From: Mastigias papua
Taxonomy: Eukaryota; Cnidaria; Scyphozoa; Rhizostomeae; Mastigiidae
Assembly: GCA_964019165.1 (NCBI GenBank)
Contig: OZ025278.1
Coordinates: forward strand, 7,678,028-7,742,027
Reading direction: 5' to 3'
Length of the DNA stretch: 64,000 nt
Shown here piece after piece: positions 1 to 10,258 of the stretch. The first letter of the stretch is position 1. Each line of letters starts with the position of its first letter. A program made the translations under genes and the position numbers. The notes under the pieces were generated by a model, which was not told where the DNA came from, did not search any database, and saw nothing but the letters and a program-made list of their open reading frames with translations.

Positions 1-190
1 TTGCTAAACAACACTAAACAACGCTAAACATTTTTGACCAGGATCAAACTTTGCTGAACAACACTCAACACGATTAAACTACACTAAACAGGGTGGCAAA
101 ACGACTAAACTTTTCATTAAACTTTTGGCTAAACCAAAGTTTAGTGAAATGTTTAGTGAAATGTTTAGTCGCTTTGCCAGGGCTTTAAAC
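1..190. repeat. CTAAAC/GTTTAG-rich inverted-repeat remnant (MITE-like)
   Basis: The first 120 bases carry many CTAAAC motifs and the next 60 carry their complement GTTTAG. Bases 1-30 and 51-80 are diverged direct copies about 50 bp apart. Bases 94-110 (TGGCAAAACGACTAAAC) pair with 163-179 (GTTTAGTCGCTTTGCCA) with one mismatch, giving a 17-bp stem and a 52-bp loop. Inside the loop, GTTTAGTGAAAT is repeated in tandem at 139-150 and 151-162. Such a stem could be the end of a small non-autonomous DNA transposon cut by the window edge, but no target-site duplication or second end is visible. The class is unknown. Confidence 0.5.
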
Positions 191-540
191 TTCGTCAGAA
201 CTTTTCATCTACTATCGGCAAAACTAACTTCTTCACTCACTTCACTTCTCGACGACTCTCTGTGACAGCATTTGCATACAACTTTTACATATACAAAAAC
301 AATAGATGATTTGCAGTTCAAAACTTGTCCATATAAGGCTAAAAATGAGAGGCGGAAAAGAAAAGTACTTGAAGAATATGTCAAGCGCGTGATCAGCATG
401 TGCTGCAGCAGAGACATGAGAGCCAAAGTGGCTTCTTGATCACGTGCAAAAACGAACAAAGTAATGTTTACAACAATGTTACAAACCATTATATAGTGCC
501 ATTGTTTACAAATTAAATGCATTATTATATATTTTCCATG
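191..540. other. Intergenic DNA, no supported gene
   Basis: The minus strand has a 112-codon open frame at 205-543 with a hydrophobic, serine- and leucine-rich composition. I recognise no domain in it, and AT-rich DNA produces frames of this size by chance. No RNA gene or repeat is visible here. Confidence 0.5.
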
Positions 541-960
541 CATGTATATCCATGCAAAATAACTCTATATTTTACGTTTCATTATATAATCCAACTTACA
601 ATTCAATTTATAAATTACCATACAATATATTTCCATGCTATTAATTCCATTACAAATATTCCATAATCATAAATTCACATAATTTTATGTTTCTAATTTA
701 CTATATCAATTTAGGCATCCAATTTATAGTACATGATTACAGTTTAAGTATAGTACAAAATTACAGTCTAATTTTATAGTACATAATTAAAGTCCAAATT
801 TATAGTTTCAAATTTACTATTCATATTTTTTCCAATTTACAATTCTAATTTAAAATACCAGATATTGTTTCCAGTATATTCGTATCAATTGAAATATCAG
901 TTGTTTCCATTTATAGTTTCCCAATCCAAATCGTTTATAGTGTGGCATTATATACCACAC
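541..960. repeat. AT-rich simple sequence with recurring TTTATAGTACAT-like words
   Basis: This stretch is almost entirely A and T. It repeats related words such as TTTATAGT, ATAGTACA and CAATTTA at irregular spacing (for example near 725-735, 770-785 and 798-808). It looks like degenerate low-complexity sequence. No open frame of note crosses it. Confidence 0.5.
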
Positions 961-1916
961 TATATATATCACACTATCTCCAATCTTTCCCCCTATACAA
1001 TGTTGTAATATGGCTAGGAAATGAACGCAAATTGAGATCTAAGTTACAAAGGTGCACCGCACATCCTGGGGCATATTACTCCTTCTTCTTAACACTGTTT
1101 CATGGAGGGGGGATGGGGCTGTTTACATGAAATACGACAATGAATCATTAAATGTTTATTTCCTTGCAATTCCATACTAGACGCTTTTTTATAAGGAACC
1201 ACCTTATAAGGAAACTACATGTAGAAGGCCGAAATATTTAAAGAACTTATACCACTAAAGGAAAAATCCCTAAGGAACTTTTCATTTTCAAATTCCGAGT
1301 GCTGTACTCTGATGCAAGTTAAGATTACATTACATTGGATGATATCAATGGAATAGACATGATACTTCTTGATTGAAATTATGCCTCTGCATATATAGAA
1401 CTTATTCCCTGTCTCATTTGTGCTTTTGAGGTTGAGTTCTAGCCAGAATTAAAGGTGAAATTCAGAATTTCAATGTTTTTCTAGTGTCTGTGCCATTTTG
1501 TGGCATTCTATGTGCAGTGAGAATTAAGGAACTATTAAGGAACTTTTAGTACTAGAATTTGATAAAAAGAGGTCCGAAAATAAGGAACTTTTAGAACTAG
1601 GCCTTGAGGTAGGTTGTTTATGAAAAAAAAAGCGTGTACTTTTCCAACTACTGTTGGCTGCCGTTGTCTTTTCAAATATTTTCAAAACGACCATTAGGAA
1701 ATCAGAAAAAACTTTGGCATAGGGGTTTCCTGGGATGCAGATTTCATTGGTGAAGTTTAAATTTTGATCAGAATGGTTTATGGCGTCAAAATAGCTAAAA
1801 GGCTATTTTTCAATGTCATATTTCCTACGATTTGCAGGATTATCCTCTGAAAAGTTAGAGTTACATTCATATCAATCATACTATTTCCTTCTTTCCTACG
1901 TATCCAACAATACTAA
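961..1916. other. Intergenic DNA with a short direct repeat
   Basis: No convincing gene is visible. A 20-bp word starting TAAGGAACTTTTAG occurs at 1536-1555 and again at 1581-1600 with one mismatch. Related TAAGGAAC words lie near 1190-1290. The short open frame at 942-1130 has no recognisable feature. Confidence 0.45.
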
Positions 1917-1969
1917 TTGCATGTTTCTGAAAGAAATATTTTAAGCCGCCAGTGTCACATGAAATCATA

Positions 1970-2167
1970 CAGTGCGGATATCTTGTTCGAGAAAGACACT
2001 CCAATTTTTGCGACAGCCAAAGCACCCATAACTTTGATAAAGAATGGTGTACTTGACGAGTGCGAGACTGAAATGTTGCTGTCCGATGTCATATGTTTAC
2101 GTTCTGCTATCACATACTCTGGATTAGCAAAAGTTTGCTCCCATTAGTGCGAACAAAAGATGGATAA
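1970..2167 (+). pseudogene. Frameshifted fragment of a protein type seen in invertebrate gene predictions
   Basis: The frame that opens after a stop at 1914-1916 encodes a segment with the words DILFEKDTPIFAT and DECETEM, the latter ending at 2075. From memory, predicted proteins of sponges, cnidarians and molluscs carry a very similar block: KDTPIFAT, then an Ile/Lys/Gly-rich stretch, then DE.ETEMM, then VRW and an aromatic-rich F.F..QI segment. Here the block is broken: after ETEM the first frame loses all resemblance, while the frame starting at 2075 reads VAV followed by RCHMFTF and continues to a TAA at 2165-2167. One missing base near 2073-2076 explains this. The usual Trp after the Arg is Cys (TGT). 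No upstream NTPase motifs or exons were found. I infer a decayed C-terminal piece of a cellular or transposon-borne gene. The family assignment rests on memory and needs a search. Confidence 0.5.
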
Positions 2168-2190
2168 GCAAAAAGTGTTCCCATTACTGA
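2125..2190. repeat. Local imperfect tandem repeat, about 41-bp offset
   Basis: AGCAAAAGTTTGCTCCCATTAG (shortened: starts 2126, CCATTA at 2141) recurs as AGCAAAAAGTGTTCCCATTAC (starts 2167, CCATTA at 2181). It overlaps the 3' end of the decayed gene fragment and probably arose by local duplication after the gene lost function. Confidence 0.5.
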
Positions 2191-4385
2191 GAGGCGGACT
2201 AGTCAATTATATTCGACGCGTGCATAGTACGCAGTCTGAATCAAAACTACGTTTAATAAAATTTGAATAGAATAAAATGTACATTATGCTCGGTACATGA
2301 AAACTACCACTTCTCAATCAGACTTAGCTTGTAGCTTTAAGACAGCAAGTCATTTGATCAGCTATCTCAATATATACTAAGATCTTGCATGCTAATTTAT
2401 GCCATTTGAATAATTGCCCTCCATTTGTACCATGTGGCGTTATGTGACAAAATCATTTCAAGACCAGGGGGATCAAGCCCAAAATGATGCCCAGGGTTCA
2501 CAATGTAGTTTATTTGTGCCCAGAAAATCCATTTTGCCTTTACCGGCTATTCAGTGCCATGCTTGTGCACAACCCTTGTCAATCTACACTCGGCTCCTCC
2601 TTGCAGGCTCCTATGGATATCTTTCCATCTTGCGGGGGGCCTCGCTCTGCAGATTATTTCACCTTTAAGCATTTCATTTAAGTATGACAGTGGCACTTCA
2701 TATGTGGGACTAACCTCCGTCACCACTGTGGATAGCGTATAAAATTTCAACTAGCTTCCAGAGATGGGTAATGTCAGCAGAGCAGATGTTTGTGAAATCA
2801 ATTCGATGAGAATTTGGTCTGTAAACTCACTGGTGAGTCTTTCATTAGGTCTAAATGCTTTAAATTGATTTTTCCTGTATTTCTATGCCTCACGTTAGCT
2901 TCTTTAGAGCGTACTTTGTATTGGGACACTAGGAGTAGCGATGACCTCTTATGCAAAAGACTTTTGAGCAGTTTCGGTTTACTCATTTTATATCAATCAT
3001 GTTAAACGATTATTTCCTTGGAACTTTCAAGGAACATTGCTCATGTTTCGAAACCATTCAGTAGTGCCACAATATTTGAAAAAGATAGACAGTAAGATGT
3101 GTCTAGGCATGAAACGCAAGACATCAGAGTTTTCAAATCTCGCTACATGCTCTCTATATAAGAAGCTTTAGAAATATAGAAGCTTCACTGTGTGAAGACT
3201 ATTTTCCCACATAAGAAATGTAAAATATCTGCCAGATATGGTAGAACAAGGGAGTTGACGATGCTGAGAATGGCTGGGGGTGTGTCAAGAATCATTTTAA
3301 AAAAGTCCTCTGAAAACTTTACTCTGATCTTCCTTCTCTCTGGCAATGACATCCTTGTTCGATTCAAGTCAGAGTTAGATCAGTAATTTAGAGCAATAGA
3401 TATGTAAAATATTATGACCTAGCCCCAATGGTATGTAGTTATTTATGTGGTTTGAGGACAGATCTTTACTTAGTGATAATGTAATGTTCCTTCTTGAAAG
3501 TCAAAAGTTGAAGGCTAAAGTTTGCCACAGTTTAGCAGTCTGTTTAACACTATAAATGTTTTTATCAAAACACATCTTCTGTTGATATATAGCATCAAGC
3601 TTACCGTCATAGTTCTTTATCGAAGTGTCGTAATACCATTAGAATGATAGTGTATGTTGTATTTCCTAAATGTTTGGTTGTTAGTAGTTTCCTTTTGCCT
3701 TGTACTTAATGGAAGTATGACAAACTAATTTCTCGCAATTTCATCAAATACAACTAAACTATCCACGAGCTCCTCTGCAATAGACCTGATACACAAAGGG
3801 CAAATTGAATTCGATTTCATAGCTGTATTTAAAAAATGTATGTTTTAAGTCAGTAGTAGACCCTGGAGAACCTGGCGATGCTTGGCCTTCAAAAGCAATA
3901 AAAATTCATCATGGTTTTACTATGCCTATTTGAGTCAATAGATGTGTTTATCCAATTGGCTCGTCCCCTCCTCTCCTCCCCCTCCCAACCAATCCTGCAT
4001 GTTTGATCGGTCACTTAAACTTAAACTTATCAAGAATTTCTTATTTTGTAATATGCTTGCACATAGTTCCTTTTCTATTGACAATGCCGCTACTTGGATC
4101 GTTTTCTATTTCACTAAATCCACTGCACATTTGACCTGCTGTATAGTAGTCAAACAATTGATTATTTAGCGAGCTTCTCCGTGTTTTGTCTAGATTGACC
4201 ATGGTTTCCTCTGCACTTCCGAGTTTCTCAATAACTAATAGTTCTGTGACCTGTTGCAATATAGGAACTCAGTATAATTTTGTTTTAACCTGTTGACATG
4301 TTGCATGGTGGCCCAGCGTTGCCATTCAGAATAATAAAATAAAAAAATCTATTAATAAATGTTCATAAATTTTTAAGGAAAATCA
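2191..4385. other. Intergenic DNA, no supported gene
   Basis: Only short frames of 60-84 codons occur, on both strands and overlapping each other (for example 2414-2668 plus against 2547-2750 minus, and 3185-3367 minus against 3192-3386 plus). That is the pattern of chance frames. None shows a recognisable motif. No tRNA-like cloverleaf, rRNA segment or tandem repeat stood out by eye. Confidence 0.45.
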
Positions 4386-4388
4386 AGT

Positions 4389-4538
4389 TTTATTTATTTA
4401 ACCAAAAAATCGCAGCATAAAATTAAATAATACTTTCTCTCTGGAGATAGAATCTTTGTAAAAATCTTTAAAGAAAATATTTCTCTTTTCAATTTCAAAA
4501 TGAAATGTCTTGACCGGCCCTGTGTCACCATAGTCCAT
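4389..4538 (-). other. Possible very short minus-strand reading frame with overlapping poly(A) signals
   Basis: On the minus strand an ATG at 4538-4536 has A at -3 and G at +4. It opens a 46-codon frame beginning MDYGDTGPVKTF and ending at a TAA at 4400-4398. Two overlapping AATAAA hexamers (4398-4393 and 4394-4389) overlap or directly follow the stop. The CpG-dense patch lies immediately upstream. The order CpG patch, good start context, small frame, poly(A) signal is that of a compact transcription unit or a terminal exon. I do not recognise the protein. It is phenylalanine-rich and the region is AT-rich, so chance remains likely. Confidence 0.18.
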
Positions 4539-4544
4539 AATAGA

Positions 4545-4690
4545 GAGTATACAATTGACGACGTTGCTTTCGACGGTAACCTATAGAGGTTTGTGAACGA
4601 ACGCGGTCAGGGTCATCTCCCTTCCTTCGCCAGCGTCATCCGAATTCTTCAACGTGGCATATCAGTTTTTGTCGTACTGGTCACAACGTT
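4545..4690. promoter_or_regulatory. CpG-dense patch, possible promoter or 5' leader
   Basis: Thirteen CpG dinucleotides fall between 4559 and 4688, for example in GACGACGTT, TTCGACGG, GAACGAACGCGG, TTCGCC and GTCGTAC. The DNA on both sides has very few. All six frames hit stops quickly, so a coding exon is unlikely. Islands of retained CpG in CpG-poor animal DNA often mark promoters. The sense could be minus, toward the small frame that starts at 4538. No TATA box or initiator was pinned down. Confidence 0.3.
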
Positions 4691-4794
4691 GGTAATTATC
4701 ATTGATTTATGTAGTATTTCTATGGTTGGTCATATGTAGCAAAATTCAACCATTGTCTATTGATGCATATTCAACAAAATCATTCCTATTCAGG

Positions 4795-5030
4795 GATAAT
4801 TTTCATTCACATTCAACTATCAAATACCATTCACATTCAACGAAGTCATTCACATTCATGTCGTATTAATTATATTCAAGTAAGTAACTAATTCATATTC
4901 CGGGACCTATCTTCATGCACATTCAAGGGAAGTCATTTATATTCAAGGAAAAGTTCCCGGATCTTCTCAAAACAGCATTCAGCAAAAAGTTCCCGGATCC
5001 TCTCAAAAACCATTCAAGGAAAGGTCCCTG
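4795..5030. repeat. Degenerate CATTCACATTCAA minisatellite with a 36-bp direct repeat
   Basis: Variants of CATTCACATTCAA, ATATTCAAG and CATTCAAGGAA recur from about 4800 to 5020 with irregular spacing. Near the end, AAGTTCCCGGATC followed by CTCAAAA occurs at 4951-4972 and again at 4987-5009, offset 36 bp. This looks like an old, decayed minisatellite. Confidence 0.6.
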
Positions 5031-6140
5031 ATAGAAAGGAATCTCCCTTCATCTCTAACATCACAAGTCATTAAGTCATGATTCTGAATCACATATAAGT
5101 AATAATTACTTGTTACGGATGCTAAATTATATTTACTATAGAAAGTGAGGGATGGGCTATAGTCCTCCAAGCCTCTGGCTCCGCCAACCATTGTTTGCAT
5201 ATCATATCACTGTACTGGAACATCTTTCTATTTTCCTTTTTAACTATACAATAGTCCCTCATAGTATTTGTAAAGAGGCACAAGTTGGGTATGCTGGGAA
5301 CAATACTAAGAAATATATGATAGAGAATTATCAATTACATAGCATTCTCAAGTCAAATCAAGACGGAGAAAGTTTTTCGTTTAAGGTGGTATGCAAGCCC
5401 CTTAATATGCAGTTATCAGTTGTTTGCGATTCAGTAATCATTACGTGTGACTTAAAAGAGCAGACTATAATGGCCACCTGTCGCGTCCTACGGGGGTAAT
5501 TAAGTATTGTTGAGGGTAGGGGTCTATTGAACAAAAAGGGTACACTACACAGCTTCTAAAGATAATTTATCTTGATATGATACTTTTAAGTTGAAGAAAA
5601 AAGGAGATCTTACGAGAAGCTTTAAGATTTTGATATATTTATATGCATAGCATAGATTATAAGCAGGTCTCCTTCACAAAGTTACAAGAAATAGTTGTAA
5701 GTCCACATATAAGGGACTGGTCATTATTAATGCAAGGGACCGTGACCGAAGGAATTGAGATGGGGTATTGAAATATTTATAGTCACCATATCGGGTTACT
5801 AAACTACAATTACCATTAATTGTTGGTTGGGTGTCATATTCTCCACTTGCCTAGAAAGCTATAATAGTGGAGGAAAACCAAATATTTGCCACAGCATCAA
5901 GAATAGCCTTCACATCATTTCATCTTACAATTACTTTTGAAACAAGGAGTACATGTTCAGTTATGATTTATGACATTTATTCTATTCAAATTAGCCATTC
6001 CTGTCTAGCGTTATGCATCTCTTGCATAGTCACTACAAGGAGAGCTATATGATAACAATAGAGAACCAAAAGTGAGTAGGAATATTGAAGATAATTTGTC
6101 ACTCAATGAACATGATACTGATTCTGCAAAGGGAAATTCA
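5031..6140. other. Intergenic DNA up to the array edge
   Basis: The longest frame, 5152-5499 plus (115 codons), shows no domain I recognise, no signal peptide and no clear splice context. A minus-strand frame overlaps its first part. I treat both as chance. Faint satellite-like words (AGTAGGAA near 6075) may be the most decayed trace of the array. Confidence 0.4.
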
Positions 6141-7396
6141 AGCGAGCATGAATACGTTTAAGTAAAAGACGTTTAATGCACGAGATAGACGCACTTCCAC
6201 TCAATTTCAATCCTAAAACAGCATATACACATATTGGCATTGCTTGACATGGGCCTAAAATACGCAAGTGTGCAAACACTGAAAATACTGTAATGACTAC
6301 AGATATGATGGTCATATCATATTATAAATACTAAAGTCACTGCAGAAACATGCTTAGCTTATGTTTTGGAGCTAAGACAAACATACTTATAGTGAATTGT
6401 AGCATAGGCCTTACATAGTATTGTCAGTTATGCCACATGTAAAGCACTTCAAAGCTGTATATTGTGTAAAATCAAAGACTAAGGCTAAATTGAGTACAAA
6501 AAATTGCCTAAGTTACTGGAATCGGAGCAACTATAGATGCAAAAGACATTTAATGCATGTAGATTGACGCACTTCCACTCAAATTCATTCATAAAGCAGT
6601 ATATGCACATAATATCATTCCTTGCAATGGGACGAAAATACGCAAGTGTGCAAACACTGAAAATACAGCAATGACTACCGATGTGATGGTCATATGATAT
6701 TATAAATGCTAGATTAACTGTAGACATATGCTTAGATTATGTTTTGGAGCTATGACCTACGACCGTATAGTGAAATGTAGTCTTTGCATAGTATTGTCAG
6801 TTTTGCCACATGTCACGCAATTTAAGCTGTATGTATTAAAAAACAAAGATTAACGCTAATTTCAGTAGGAAACATTGTCTGAAGTAGTGGCATCGGTGCA
6901 ACCATAGATGTAAAAGACGTTTTAATTCATGAGATTGACGCACTTCCACTCAATCCACTCAATTTCAATTATACAACAGTATATGCACATATTGTCATTG
7001 CATAGATAACATACATATAATGCAAGATTCACTGTATAAATATGCTTAGAATATGTTTCGGAGCTATGACACACGTACTTATAGTGATTGTTGGCCTTGC
7101 ATAGTATTGTCAGTTTTGCCACATGTAAAGCACTTTAAAGCTGCATATAGTGTAAAAACAAAAACTAAGGCTAATTTGAGTAGGAAACATTGGCTAAACT
7201 ACTGGCATCAATGCAAGCATAGATTTAAAAGACGGTTAATGCATGAGATTGACGCACTTCCACTCAATGTCAGTCATGCAACAGTATATGGACATATTGT
7301 CATTGCTTGTGATTGAAATATATTACGTATGAGTGCAAAGTCTGACATTGCAGGAAAGACTACAGATCTGTTGGTCATGTAATGTTAGAAGTGCTA
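6141..7396 (+). repeat. Left edge of the 371-bp satellite array (diverged monomers)
   Basis: Clear satellite homology begins at about 6141-6162, mid-monomer, and is secure from GTAAAAGACGTTTAATGCA (6162-6180). Units, phased on the ATGTTTTGGAGC word, begin at 6361, 6739 and 7053, giving lengths of 378 and 314 bp instead of 371. The 6739 unit carries a tandem 9-bp duplication (CCACTCAAT twice, 6955-6972) and has lost about 66 bp after 7002. These units differ from the interior consensus at many positions, for example CTTCCACTCAAT where the interior reads CTTGCACTCAAT. Divergence that rises toward an edge is typical of satellite arrays, because terminal units are rarely corrected by recombination. 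Confidence 0.95.
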
Positions 7397-8746
7397 TTTT
7401 CAAGGGCTGATCCAGGACAAGTCTTGACATTCGCACTATTTATGAAATAAGTTTCACGCCCAAATAACCACACCCCTAAGCCACACCTACAAATCATAAC
7501 TGCAGGGTCCCTAGTCCAACCCCATATAAAGCAGAGAGAGCCCGTAATCTTTACCTAATATATGCATTGAGTTTTCATTTTCAGTCAGCAGCAAGGAGTA
7601 GGAACTATTGAAGCACTCTCTACCCGAAACCTTAGAGCACTGTTTTCTTATTGACCACTTTCTTATGCCAAAAAAGTAATAATTTCTTTCCAGTAAACAT
7701 CACCTGATAATGACACCTTCCCCATAAGGTAAATCGAGTACACATTGAGGTCTAGTTAGCTTTCTGATAAATATTTGTGAGTAAATCGAATTATCAGCTT
7801 GTGAGAATTGCAGATGAATAAATCTGACAACGAGTAGCCCACTACGGTCAAGCCTAGGGGTATTCGTTCAACATTTAGAAATGCTATTATTAATTAACCT
7901 TTCACTGAGTGATATCGACTTGCAGTCTTGGCATATATCCTTGTTGTAACAATACGGGAGCTTGGTCTACACTGCCTAACTGAAATCTATGGCAACAAAT
8001 GCCACAAATACAAATAGAATAGCTACAGTATTGGGCTCTTATCGTCTTTGGTATAAGTGTTTGTAGAGCCATTCACATCCCATATGGAGACTGCTAATAG
8101 ACCTCCATAGATTCATGCTACTTCCTCAATTTGCAATTGAATCCAGTCAGCTGGATATTTGGGAGAATTGTGCAAACTGTACGCACAAGATATCCCAGCG
8201 GAAGAGAGGGTTATCAGGACAGGTAGTATAGGGTTATCCCCCGCTCTCTTCCATATAACATCCGTCGCTTCTACCTATGCCACATTCACACAACCATTTT
8301 CTCCATACACTTTCCTTTTGATTTTTGACGTACTAATAGCACCATCTATTCCGAAGTTCGCACAGCTTTTGGGGGTACACTTTTCACGTACTATTTCTCT
8401 GCGCACACACAGATAAGTAGATGCTAATTTTATGTGAAGGTCGCACACACTAATTGGCTCTGTGTAATTTATGATGTTGGGGATTATCCAAACCAACAAT
8501 ACTTAAGAGGAACCCAAAAACAACGTACAATAGCAAGTATTACCAAAGATAAACAACAGAAAATGTTACCAAGGTTATGACGTGGGGATATTGATAGATA
8601 GTGAGGTTTTGATATGATTCTTGTCAAATAAGAATGAAAGGTAGTTTCTATAAACTGAGATCTTTGAAAGTTAATGAGCAATTCGAAAATCTGACCTTCG
8701 CCAGTGTGGGTGTTCAGAATGCTTGGGTCCGCCTCTGATCTGGCAA
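7397..8746. mobile_element. 1,350-bp insertion in a satellite monomer, hAT-like degenerate ends
   Basis: The interrupted monomer is complete: satellite positions 1-344 lie at 7053-7396 and positions 345-371 at 8747-8773, together exactly 371 bp. Everything between is foreign. The left end, CAAGGGCTGATCCAGGA (7401-7417), and the complement of the right end, CAGAGGCGGACCCAAGC (8737-8721), match at 12 of 17 positions. They resemble the CAGGGGCGGATCCAGG type of inverted end common on animal hAT elements, which is family knowledge from memory. A clean 8-bp target duplication is not visible (7389-7396 against 8739-8746 match poorly). The largest internal frames (8159-8416 plus, 8275-8499 and 8484-8753 minus) show no transposase motif. 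I infer an old non-autonomous element. A different DNA segment captured by recombination is the alternative. Confidence 0.55.
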
Positions 8747-8773
8747 GATTCACTGTACAACTATGCTTAGATT

Positions 8774-10258
8774 ATGTTTTGGAGCTATGACACACGTACG
8801 TATAGTAACAGTAGGCCTTCCATAGTATTATTCAGGTTTGCCACATGTAAAGTACTTTACAGCTGTATATAGTGTAAAAACAAAGACTAAGGCTGATTTG
8901 AATAGGAAACATTGGCTAAACTACTGGCATTGGTGCAACCATAGATGTAAAAGACGTTTAATGCATGAGATTGACGTACTTCCACTCAATTTCAATCATA
9001 CAACAGTATATGGACATATTGTGATTGCATGTGATTGGCCTAAAATACTTATGTGAGCAAACTCTGACAATACAGACATGACCACTGATCTGATGGTCAT
9101 ATGATATTATAAATGCTAGATTCACTGTATAAATATGCTTAGATTATGTTTTGGAGCTATGACACACGTACTTATAGTGATTGTAAGCCTTGCATAGTAT
9201 TGTAAGTGTTGCCACATGTAAAGCACTTTAAAGCTGTATATTGTGTGAAAACAAAGACTAAGGCTAATTTGAGTAGGAAACATTGGCTAAACTACTGGCA
9301 TCGATGCAATCATAGATGTAAAAGACGTTTAATGCATGAGATTGACGTACTTGCACTCAATTTCAATCATATAGCAGTATATGCACATACTGTGATTGCT
9401 TGTGATGGGCCTAAATTGCGTAGGTGTGCAAAGTCTGACAATACAGCAATGACAACTGATCTGATGGTTATATGATATTATAAATGCTAGATTAACTGTA
9501 CAAATATGCTTAGATTATGTTTTGGAGCTATGATACACGTACTTATAGTGATTGTAGGCCTTGCATAGTATTGTAAGGTTTTCCAGATGTAAAGGACTTT
9601 ATAGCTGCATATAGTGTAAAACCAAAGACTAAGGCTAATTTGAGTAGGAAACATTGGCTAAACTACTGGCATCGGTGCAAGCATAGATATAAAAGACGTT
9701 TAATGCATGAGATTTACGCACGTCCACTCAATGTCAATCATACAGCAGTATATGCACACATTGTGATTGCTTGTAATGGGCCTACAATACGTATGTGTGC
9801 AAAGTCTGACAATACTGCAATGACCACTGATGTGATGGTCATATGATAATATAAATGTAAGATTCATTGTACAAATATGCTTAGATTATGTTTTGGAGCT
9901 TTGACACACGTACTTATAGTGATTGTAGACCTTGCATAGTATTGTCAGTTTTGCCGCATGTAAAGCATTTTAAAGCTGTATATAGTGTGAAAACAAAGAC
10001 TAAGGCTAATATGAGTAGGAAACATTGGCTAAACTACTGGCATCGGTGCAAGCATAGATGTAAGAGACGTTTAATGCATGAGATTGACGCACGTCCACTC
10101 AATTTCAATCATACAGCAGTATATGCACAAATTGTGATTGCTTGTAATGGGTCTAAAATACGTATGTGTGCAAAGTCTGACGCTACTGAAAAGACCACTG
10201 ATGTGATGGTCATATGATATTATGAATGCTAAATTCACTGTACAAATATGCTTAGATT
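8774..10258 (+). repeat. Edge-type monomer block, four units (founder copy)
   Basis: Units at 8774, 9145, 9516 and 9888 share edge features such as TTTGAATAGG or TTTGAGTAGG in place of ATGAGTAGG. The same ordered block returns at 16159-17271 (offset about 7,385 bp) and, with one unit missing, at 18385-19497. The 9888 unit ends with a distinctive GCTACTGAAAAGACC word, also seen at 12390 and in the 19127 unit. Confidence 0.85.

Noticed and set aside
205..543. 112-codon minus-strand frame as a gene
   Set aside because: Hydrophobic but with no known motif, no splice or promoter context, and in AT-rich DNA where chance frames of this length occur.
2547..2750. Minus-strand frame with an RARPPARW word as the end of a LINE reverse transcriptase
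   Set aside because: The word is faintly like the GRP..RW end of some retrotransposon proteins, but nothing else upstream or downstream supports a LINE.
5152..5499. 115-codon plus-strand frame as a gene
   Set aside because: No recognisable domain and no supporting signals. It is partly overlapped by minus-strand frames of similar quality.
7525..7587. TATAAA at 7525 with TCAGTC at 7581 as a promoter inside the insertion
   Set aside because: The spacing of about 56 bp is too long for a TATA-initiator pair, and no supported frame follows.
8159..8416. Transposase fragment in the insertion
   Set aside because: The 85-codon frame shows no hAT dimerisation or zinc-finger residues that I can identify, so the element is described as non-autonomous.
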